Shown here piece after piece: positions 56,140 through 64,000 of a stretch of 64,000 nucleotides of DNA (within the stretch, counting starts at the first letter, position 1; every line of letters starts with the position of its first letter). A program made the position numbers and the translations under genes. The DNA comes from Paraphoma chrysanthemicola. Lineage: Eukaryota > Ascomycota > Dothideomycetes > Pleosporales > Phaeosphaeriaceae. The stretch spans positions 434,001 to 498,000 of the forward strand of contig JAGMWG010000014.1 of assembly GCA_020744225.1 (NCBI GenBank), written 5' to 3'. Under the pieces are notes generated by a model. That model saw nothing but the letters and a program-made list of their open reading frames with translations, searched no databases and was not told the DNA's origin.

Positions 56140-57057
56140 CCGGGGAAACTACGGCATCGTTAGCTTCCCCGCGTCGCCACGCTCCCGAATGGGAAGCTAG
56201 CCCTCGTGGGACAAGTCACTTACCAAGAGCGGGCGATGTGCAACACACAATTCATGCTAGATCTGGACCATGAACCAGGATGCCTGGAAGCATTGGAGCC
56301 CTTTAATCCTTCCGCGGATCTCTGCCGTGCATTCATGCCTCTTGGGGTGCAAAATACTGTGTAAACTCCCGTGCTAGGATGCCCGCAGCTTTGTACCGGA
56401 TCTTGTGTGACGAAGAATGCATATGCACCTAGTCTTTTCGAGAATCTCCCTTCGCCCTCGTCATGTGAAATGATGGTATTATGAGATGCCCGTCGATTCA
56501 CGTGCACTGCCGTTGCCACAACGGACTAAGTAAGCTTGGTCTGCCAGAATCTTAAGCTACCCCTCAATTTCAATAACAAAGTAGTATTTGTTTTGGCGTT
56601 GTTCAAACCACTACCATAGTACAATCGTGCACAAGAACAGGCACACACACAGGGCTTGACGTCTTCAAAAAGAGTCTTATGGTCACATATAGTGACACAC
56701 CTACAACCACGGCCGATCGCCCCCCTCAGCGGTGCTAGCGTGCATGCTAGCCAGGAACAAGATCGACAGCGTGATACAGGCCAGCATCCATGTTTCCCTC
56801 ATTACCAAGCTCGGCTACTTCAGTCCCGGCCTCGCGGAAGGGCAAGGGTAGCAACAACATTTCACTACATTATTAAAGCAAGCGAGCATTCGCTGCTCCG
56901 ACGTCCATAAATTCGAGGCCAGAAGCCATGTAGTTGAGATAAGCGGCTATAAGCAAACCCGAGTGCCCACAATTGACACCCCTTTAGTCGGGCACTATAG
57001 CGCGAGGCAATACTTTAGTTTCCGCATCTAACGGCTGGAAGCTAACAACGTTTCCCG
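56140..57057. mobile_element. Possible non-autonomous DNA element with terminal inverted repeats
   Basis: The left end (56140-56168) contains CGGGGAAAC and GTTAGCTTCC. The right end contains GGAAGCTAAC (57036-57045) and GTTTCCCG (57049-57056), which are the reverse complements in the mirrored order. A further GGGAAGCTAG lies at 56191, and a hairpin AGTGCCC/GGGCACT sits near the right end. No coding region is inside. Candidate target duplication CACC lies on both flanks but is short. It could be a miniature inverted-repeat element or chance. Confidence 0.3.
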
Positions 57058-57713
57058 AGCACCAGAACAAGTATACAGTTGGAGAAGATCTTCAACACAG
57101 TGTTACGCTAATACCCCATGTCAGTCTGTTTGTAAGAGTGGATCCTGTGTGGGAAGACGAGCTGAGCTCGACGGGGACGCAAAGACATAGAGTTCATGGA
57201 ATTCATGCGTTAAGTAAATTAGCTTTGACGGGAGGACATAGCTGCGGAGGTCCGGATGGTATGCGACCAGAAAGTCGGGTGCATGGAAGAGAGAAAGCGT
57301 AAATCAGATGGCTCTGTGTGTCAGTAGCGGATATATTCACATGAAAAAGATAGACGTTAAAATAGAAAAGTAAATAAAAAAATACGAGCATAGTGTTACG
57401 GATTTAAAACTTTCTAAGCATGGGTGTATTGTCACACGAGAGTAGATAGAGGGGAAAGAGCCTTCAAACGAAAAGTTCAAGTCGAGGATTAGTGTCACGG
57501 TTGAAGAAAGAAGGCAAGCATCAAATAGTGAAATTAGAAACAAGCTTCATTATCCTGCAGAATAACAATCGGGGGTATCTTCGCACGTCCATATCCATAT
57601 TCGGATCATCCTGTAACGCCCTATCCAAATGCCCCTCCTTACAAGTCTGAACGCCAGACTCGATCAGACATAATATGCCCTTCAGAACTAGGCTCATGCG
57701 CTGCGCTACAATG
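57058..57713. other. 3' intergenic region of the large nuclear-protein gene
   Basis: A/T-rich with no supported gene. Much of 57340-57560 is AT-rich and may include 3' UTR. Confidence 0.35.
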
Positions 57714-60545
57714 CTACTGGAAGCTCAGCTCGTCCTCGCTCTCGTCGCTATCCCCCGTTACACCGGTCGCATACCACCACTCCTTTTGGGCTTGGGCTGC
57801 GTTTCTGCTACTAGTGCGACGTTTTGTGACTGGGCGAGCAGGTGTGATACCCAAGTCATCGCGTTCTTCTTCTTCTTCTTCTTCTTCGTCGTCGTTGGCG
57901 CCGTCGTATTGTGGGAGGCTATGTGATGATCGACCTCTTGATTGAGATGCATATGTTCGTGTACTACGTCGCTTTGGCTCTTCCTCCAAGGACGTTGATG
58001 ATGAGCTTGGGCTACCATTTTCGGACTGCGAAGAGTAGCTTATGTGTTCATCAACCTCAATCTTCTCAACATATGTCTTGCGCTGCTGATGGCGCAGCCC
58101 GCTCTCGAGTGACTGTCTCGAGCGCTGGGTTCTTAGACGAGATGCGAGCGCTTTGAGCTCCGTCCTGCTGCGACGCGAACGCCTTGGACCATCGTCTGCT
58201 GCCTTCTCTTCCGGAAGCTCGGGGTAAAATTCAACAGGCGTGTCCGGCGGTGTCAGACGCGTTCTCTTGGACACCAAAACCATTGGAGACGATGCACGTT
58301 GCCGCTTGCATGGTGACGAGGCTGGACGCCTTGGCGCCTTCTTTATCGGCGACGAATGCGGCGGTGCATCGTCCTCATCATGATCGAAGGCGGTGGTATC
58401 CCATATTGGGTCGTCGTCAACATAAATATCTGGCAGAATAGCTTCATCGTCTGATTGCGATGGTGTCGGCAAGAGCTCCAAGACCGGGACCGGTTGGCGT
58501 TGTATCTGTTTGACTCCCTGTTTGATGAATGGCGTGCAGGCTACCCATTCGCCGATGCCTTCTTCCCATCTGAAACCACCATTCGTTGTGGGCGACTCGT
58601 TCTTCTGTGGTGATGGGACAATGATTAGCCGTCCTTGGGTGCGCATTTTCCTCTCAATTTCTCGCGCGTAAGTCATATGTTCGACCATCCCAGTGTCTTG
58701 TGCGAATTCGACAGCTGTCTCCAGTGCTAGGCGTTTCAGTGTCCATAGCTTGTGCGGCAAACGACAGCCAGACATCGACATGAAAGTCTGTACTAGCTGC
58801 TGTACTTGGTCGAAGCCGTCGTCTTTCCATATTCGCCCAGTACCTCGCGCTATGGACGACAGCAGGGGTGGGAGACTGCCGAGGATGGAGGCCGTATTGA
58901 TACCAGTTGGCAAATACTGAGTGGTCAGCCAATTGATACCTTGTACTAGCTCCGGAGCCTGAAGTGACAGTTCAGCTCCGGCAGTAGAACAAATGTGTAG
59001 TTGTCCGACCAAAGAAGCGAAGATCGCCCATGTAGCCCTTTGTGCAAATGTCTGCGCATCCTCTTTGTCGGCCTCAAGTAATTTCATTTCTGATCGAATA
59101 TCGTCTCGACTCAAAATAGTTACCGCGACGGATTTGAGAAGCGAGGCGATTCTTAAGGCGACATTTCGACCTGTATCATCGTCTCGACCCCCGTTGACAA
59201 GCGCTATGCTGCAGATGACGGTCAACAAGCTAGAGTAGGTGGTATTCAAGGCCAATCGAAGCTCCTCTCTGGAGGATGGAACGAAGCGTCGGAATCCGGT
59301 GGTTTCATCTGCCAGGAGTCTCTCGTCCGGCAAACCCATCCCAACTATTGTGACTGTCTCGAAGAAGCGAACGGTCGAAGCGATCGTTTTGCTATCATTT
59401 TCCGAAGCGCTCCGTACAAGCCTATCCCAGACTGGTCGCATAGCCTGCGTTGCCAACCACTCCAGGGGCAATAGCTCATTTGCAATCAGGTGTTCCAGCA
59501 AGTCGTACAACAGCCTGTAGCGTCCAGTACATTGGACAAACTTCTTGATTGCACACAGAAAGGGTGACTTCTGAGCGTCGAACAGGTCTGCTTTGATGTT
59601 TATTGGTATTGAAAGCGGTTCCAGGAGGGGTAAGTACGCAATCAAGAGCCTCTCAGCTTCATCCCATGCCGAGACGTTTACACAGTGTGTGACAAGCAGC
59701 AGCATGTTGTCGAGTTCAAGGATTCCGTCTGCAATAGCGTCGCATAGCACAGAGGTCGCATGCGCGCGTACGACCTGCTTGAAGGGCCTCCACCCCTGTC
59801 CAAGTCGCTGTTCGAACTGTGCTTCGAGGTGCTCGTAGATCTCGGTGCCGACATCCCGGTCCTCATCCTCCTCTTCAGCTTCTCTGTCCAGTTTGGCGAA
59901 GTGCTCCTCGAGTTCAATGTATGCTGGCAGCTTCCTGAGACACGCGGCCATGAGCGATCTGGTGCCTTTCCAGCTCTTTTCATCGCCGTCGACGGTCGCT
60001 TGTAGTATGTTTGCAAATGCTTCAGAAATGCCACGGACCAGTTGGCGCAGGTCTCCAGGCATCTGCGTCCAGTCGATATTCACCTGGAGCGGACCCCTAT
60101 TCTTGCCATACTTTTTCAACGGCGAATTCTGTACGTGCGGGCTGCTTTGCAGCTGGCTGCCTATGCGTGCCACCAGGGGTGTGAAGGCAATTTCTCCGGG
60201 TCGCGCGACATGACCGTTGTCAGGGGCGCTTCTCTGAATGCCAGCCATTTTTCTGGCTCCACGTCCGCCATATGTCTTCTTGCCAGCCCCTGGCTTCGCG
60301 CCGGGCCTCCAATCAGGGTCTTTGGCCTTGTCGAAGCCTCGAGGCTTATTGGCAGGGCGTGTGAAGTTGGTCGTTTTCTGCGGCGAACATTTTGTAGCAA
60401 ACGCGGCCGAGGGATTGCGCGAATCTGCGCCCGCAGACCGAGGGCGCTCGACTTCTGCGCGGAGTTTTGCGAGCTTGCACGAGAGCGGGCGCAGGAGGCG
60501 GTTGCAGCGCGAAGTTGTCCAGGGCAGCTCGTCGTCGACGGCCAT
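57714..60545 (-). CDS. Conserved fungal nuclear protein of unknown function
   Basis: A 943 aa single-exon protein. The N-terminus (MAVDDELPWTTSRCNRLLRP, then LSCKLAKLRAEVERP) looks like the conserved start of an uncharacterised Pezizomycotina family that I recall but cannot name. Residues about 150-650 are helical, repeat-like (RQLVRGISEAFANILQATVD; LYDLLEHLIANELLPLEWLA; ALRIASLLKSVAVTILSRDD). The last 250 are basic and disordered with several possible nuclear localisation signals (SSPCKRQRASSPM, PRRSRRSRTELK), a run of acidic residues (DDEEEEEEEERDD) and a C-terminal EWWYATG followed by an acidic end. A chromatin-linked role is only inferred. Confidence 0.7.
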   Translation of the reverse strand: MAVDDELPWTTSRCNRLLRPLSCKLAKLRAEVERPRSAGADSRNPSAAFATKCSPQKTTNFTRPANKPRGFDKAKDPDWRPGAKPGAGKKTYGGRGARKMAGIQRSAPDNGHVARPGEIAFTPLVARIGSQLQSSPHVQNSPLKKYGKNRGPLQVNIDWTQMPGDLRQLVRGISEAFANILQATVDGDEKSWKGTRSLMAACLRKLPAYIELEEHFAKLDREAEEEDEDRDVGTEIYEHLEAQFEQRLGQGWRPFKQVVRAHATSVLCDAIADGILELDNMLLLVTHCVNVSAWDEAERLLIAYLPLLEPLSIPINIKADLFDAQKSPFLCAIKKFVQCTGRYRLLYDLLEHLIANELLPLEWLATQAMRPVWDRLVRSASENDSKTIASTVRFFETVTIVGMGLPDERLLADETTGFRRFVPSSREELRLALNTTYSSLLTVICSIALVNGGRDDDTGRNVALRIASLLKSVAVTILSRDDIRSEMKLLEADKEDAQTFAQRATWAIFASLVGQLHICSTAGAELSLQAPELVQGINWLTTQYLPTGINTASILGSLPPLLSSIARGTGRIWKDDGFDQVQQLVQTFMSMSGCRLPHKLWTLKRLALETAVEFAQDTGMVEHMTYAREIERKMRTQGRLIIVPSPQKNESPTTNGGFRWEEGIGEWVACTPFIKQGVKQIQRQPVPVLELLPTPSQSDDEAILPDIYVDDDPIWDTTAFDHDEDDAPPHSSPIKKAPRRPASSPCKRQRASSPMVLVSKRTRLTPPDTPVEFYPELPEEKAADDGPRRSRRSRTELKALASRLRTQRSRQSLESGLRHQQRKTYVEKIEVDEHISYSSQSENGSPSSSSTSLEEEPKRRSTRTYASQSRGRSSHSLPQYDGANDDEEEEEEEERDDLGITPARPVTKRRTSSRNAAQAQKEWWYATGVTGDSDESEDELSFQ

Positions 60546-63500
60546 GATGATGCGCGTAACTATGATGATTATTGCATAGTGTAGTTGATAAGGTGCTAAC
60601 TGTTGCTGGTAAGAAATGTCGTCGCAGCGTGTGGGCGCGTTTCGTCGTCGCTAGGCCCAATGTCGGGTTGTTTGTTGACCAACATCAGTGCGCCGGCGTT
60701 AAGAGTCTTGGCGCTCCGTAGCAGGCCTCCATCTTCACCCCTCACCATTCATCATTCACGATCGTCAGAGAACAACCATGACACCTAGAATCCCCGGGCA
60801 CGTGATCACTTGCTCATTCTGTTCGCGCTAGGAGTCGTGCTTCATATGCTTACTGGCACCAGAATAGCACAAGAACTCGCAGGTTCTCCTATCTGAGGTT
60901 CTCCCTGAATAGTGCAGCATTGCGGCGCGTACACCCATAAGCTTACCTCTTCGTCGTCTGGAAGACCTCAACATGTTCTTGACCTGCCCTAGTGATCATG
61001 TCAAGAGCAGGCAGCCAGCGCTATAATCTTCGACATATCACGCTGCCGATAAGACGGTATTTTGGGAGATGCTGTGTACCCTCCTGTCATCTTGCGCATT
61101 CCATCGAGTCCAGAAATGGTATGATCCGCAATGCTCCGATGCATGTCGAGTTGAGCTCTGGACCGATAGCACACGCAAACGATCATGATGCGCTTTGCAA
61201 TCGATCGATGGTGAAGAACCAATGTTATCCCCTTGCGTTCCTGAGATCCAGCAGGTCAACGCTGCACGCAGGAACGTCCCGCACAGATCGGATCTGACAT
61301 GCATGCGCCACAGCCGCGCATGACTGGCCCCTTAAGCGAGATGGTGAGCGTCGGAGAAAACGAGAAGGAGATTTGAAGCTGCGGATCTCACATCGCATGG
61401 GGATTGACCGTGCCGCTGCCATAAAATTAGAGGCGTGGCAGTATGAGAAATGAGGCTGGTGCTTTATTGTCCAAGATGTATCATCGATCTTGGCACCGAA
61501 GTCAATTTGTTGCTCGATGTGGCTTGCAACGCCTGCTCCGTATCGCAGGACGCTACGACCAGCATGTCCTGTTTGTAGCGCTCACGGCTTGCGACGAATC
61601 GTCGCATGTGGACGCAGCCATGATGCTTCTATGCGCTGACCGTTTGTTTATCGACGAGCGATAAGGATCCAGGCCCTCGAAACGCTGGCCGAAGCGCAGA
61701 ACCGTTGAGCAGGTTTCGAGGCCTTGGGACCCATCGGAGATTCGTCATCTGCTTGAAACACCCGTCATCTTGTCAGCGGCTGTTGACGTTCGTCACTAAA
61801 CATTCTCGGGCGCCTTTCCCTGCGTGCGGAACAGGGTTTCAATCCAACTCTCGAGACGACTGTGGAGAGCCATTAAACCGTGCTCCTCATGGGTGGTGGA
61901 GATGTGTTTGTTGCAAGCGCACAAACATTTGACAGGATGCACCAGGGCCTGCGAAGGACTTGTCGTAAAATAATCACTCCGGTGTTCAGGGTTTCCTTTT
62001 TTGAAATTTGTTTGTCGTTTCTGCATGCTTCGTTACCGTCGTGCACAGGCTAAAGCCGGGGTGAAGCATTGGGTTAAATGCACTCTCTAAGAGGCTTGTC
62101 GGACTGCGCAGCTGGCGTGCATGCTGGCTTTTTCGCAAGATTTGCCGTGGATCATACCAGCTCTGTTAAGTTGCCGGGCTGCAGCAAAATGTAGTTCGGT
62201 GATGAAGTCGACGATAACGAGCGCATGAGGGTGTCTTGGCCAAACTCGACAGATTAGCGAGCATCGCATGAGAACATACGTACCACTATCGGGCTCCTTA
62301 CAAGAAAGGCGCTTGGTGTTACAAAGGCCTGGAGCTGCCGTCCGTGCGCGTCACCTGCCTGGTCATTCCAGAGAGGTGTTGATGGCTCGGCCTCAGTTCT
62401 GCATTGCTTCCCCAGGCCGTAGCCGTCAATGCTGCGTTCGGCGATACTCGCATTACAGGTTGCGCCAGTGGACTGAGACATCGAGTAAAGTCGCGTGGTC
62501 GAACGATTCCAAGACCGCTGCCGGATTCGGCAGCGGCGGCTGAGACAGGCCTTGCAAGTTGCACTGACAGTGACAGCCAGCGGAATCCTGAGCAGAAGCT
62601 GGGTTGCAAACGCTGAACACCGAGGCATGACAGACTAACAGTTTGGTGTTTTGGCGTCCAGGATCACTCGAGCTCTACCAATGACCTGGGTACCGGTGTA
62701 GCGTGATAACAGCAACGATGGTCGAGGCCTACGTGATCACTCAAGGTGGTGAAGTTGAGTTGCGCCGTTAAGGATTCAGTTTCGGCCAGTGCGTCGCCGC
62801 AGATTTACCGCGTCTGTCGGGCCGTCCTTAGCTACGACGACCAGCGGGCGAGGCGCGCGCAGATTGATGAGGCCGCAAATGACGGCAGGACTGCCTGGAT
62901 TCGAGGCTGTGAGGGCGGAACAAGTGCCCGCAACGGTGGCAGGATGCGGGCGTCAAGACCCGTTCTTTTGCCTGAGGTTCCATGAATCAGCAGCGAGTGC
63001 TGCAGAGCCACTAACTGTTGCGCGGCTTCTCCAGTCATTGCGGCCGATGACGCAACCTCGTGCAGGTCGAGGTTAGGACAATTCGTTCGGAGCGATGAAA
63101 CAGCGATTCTCTAGGCCCGCGTGTGGCTTGGGCGCTGCGTTTCAGCGGCCGTGAGCCTCCACCACAAGCGGCGCCATTCACGCCGCCTGGGGAATCACCC
63201 CTGTCTAGCACGGCAGGGCTGTCCGCCAATCCGCTTCGCCATGCGCCCGCGATAATCAAACTCAACCTCCCTTTCTTACCCACCAGGCCCACGCGGCACC
63301 GTCGCTCTCTTCCTCACTCACACTCGTTCACTCCAGTCGTTCTTTTACAGCCCAATTCCCTTCTCTTCGTGTCCGTTGTCGCGTGCCAGGCCTCGCTTCC
63401 CCACCGGCTTTTTGCAATATACTCCCCTGGTTGAGGATTTACCACAGAGGACCTATCGCCGCCAGCCAATTCTTCCGATTTTGGCTGCATTCTCTGTCAC

Positions 63501-63986
63501 CTGCACGCCCACTGCACGCCGACCCTGCCCTTGCTTTGCCTGCTAGATTAACACGCCCATTCTGGACGCCTTCGACGCTGTCAACACTGCCTCCGACGTC
63601 AACTGCGCTTGCATTGCGCCTGCCGGCAGCCCTTGTGTCCCGCATCTGAACCCAGTCGCCCAGGATCGCCCAATCTGCCAAAGTAAACGTGGTCACGACA
63701 CGAATTCACCCTCCTCCAAGGCAAACGCCCCGGTCACCACTCCTTACCGATTCGGACCTTTTGCTTTTCGGTCGTCACCGAACCACTTCTGTCTTTTGCT
63801 GGCCAAGACAGATACCAGTCTCTACATATCACGAACCCCCACCAAGGATAGCGCATCATCCTACCCCGGATCCATAAGAGATCGTCTAGACCGCTCCCTC
63901 CGCGGTACGACGCCTGCTAAATTCTAGCCTTCCCTTTGGACAGGTGCTTACCAACCTTTTTGGCCTTCTCCATCTTTACCTCAACC
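60546..63986. promoter_or_regulatory. Long gene-less region and 5' leader of the terminal gene
   Basis: About 3.4 kb without a convincing gene. From about 63240 to 63986 the DNA is strongly C/T-rich with few purine runs, as in long fungal 5' leaders. Short open frames (for example 63689-63877, 62 codons) could be upstream ORFs. No tRNA and no repeat is seen. Such long upstream regions often belong to regulatory genes, which is inference. Confidence 0.4.
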
Positions 63987-64000
63987 ATGAGTTCCATCCA
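63987..64000 (+). CDS. Truncated gene, first codons only
   Basis: ATGAGTTCCATCCA at the window end begins MSSI and is cut after 14 bases. The pyrimidine-rich leader and the CAACC context before the ATG fit a start codon. The product cannot be inferred. Confidence 0.45.

Noticed and set aside
57865..57893. TTC repeat in the plus strand (57865-57893)
   Set aside because: It is the coding sequence for the Glu run of the nuclear protein on the minus strand, not an independent repeat element.
61848..61870. GGTTTCAATCC, resembling part of a tRNA T-arm
   Set aside because: No matching D-arm, anticodon arm or acceptor stem around it.

Overview
The window reads as nuclear DNA of a filamentous ascomycete (Pezizomycotina), most likely a Dothideomycete. 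Introns are short (44-160 bp, most 45-65) with GT..AG ends. The gene content is typically fungal: an AA9 polysaccharide monooxygenase, a class II peroxidase, a HET-domain protein, a CFEM-PTH11 receptor, Pal1, a Whi5-like repressor and a fungal copper metallothionein. The class assignment is inference. I saw no tRNA, rRNA, CRISPR array or bacterial-type operon. Gene models were built by hand from reading frames, splice signals and phase, so exon borders are predictions.

Bases 1-28,750 are the accessory half. They hold the AA9 LPMO (847-2656); a tandem two-unit copy of a Copia/TNT-type Pol beta-barrel domain broken by two in-frame TGA codons (3143-4493); a secreted class II heme peroxidase (6512-7443) lying between two diverged ~125 bp direct repeats; a decayed RBR ubiquitin-ligase gene (8035-9392) and its better preserved neighbour (9842-11068); two diverged BTB-like proteins (11270-12226 minus, 13532-15436 plus); a small zinc-ribbon protein; an EBP/EXPERA-like membrane protein (16940-17848); two proteins ending in a CVVM prenylation box (18642-19718 and 24655-24996, both minus); a Cys-rich multipass membrane protein (20984-22369 minus); an acidic orphan (22956-23918 minus); and a large HET-domain protein (26026-28584 minus) whose 3' side runs into TA-rich, gene-less DNA.

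Bases 29,500-49,900 are a dense housekeeping block: Sls1 mitochondrial regulator, NT-C2 domain protein (with two micro-exons), Tad1 tRNA adenosine deaminase, a Rad51-paralogue-like protein with a degenerate P-loop, Pal1, Mediator Med31, a TBC1D5-like Rab-GAP, a 27-residue metallothionein whose stop codon is made by splicing, a Whi5/Nrm1-type G1 repressor and a cytosolic GH5 hydrolase. Several pairs are divergent and share short promoters (NT-C2/Tad1, Pal1/Med31, Whi5/GH5); Tad1 and the Rad51-like gene converge.

Bases 50,000-64,000 are mixed: a third CVVM protein (50127-51659), two doubtful small ORFs, a CFEM-PTH11 receptor of eight exons (53642-55418 minus), a gene-poor stretch with a possible terminal-inverted-repeat element (56140-57057), a large conserved nuclear protein (57714-60545 minus), then about 3.4 kb with no gene that leads to the first codons of a truncated gene at 63987.

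The parts that most deserve checking are the two-unit Copia-derived locus with paired TGA-C codons, the tandem RBR pair in different stages of decay, the three CVVM proteins, and the spliced stop codon of the metallothionein.
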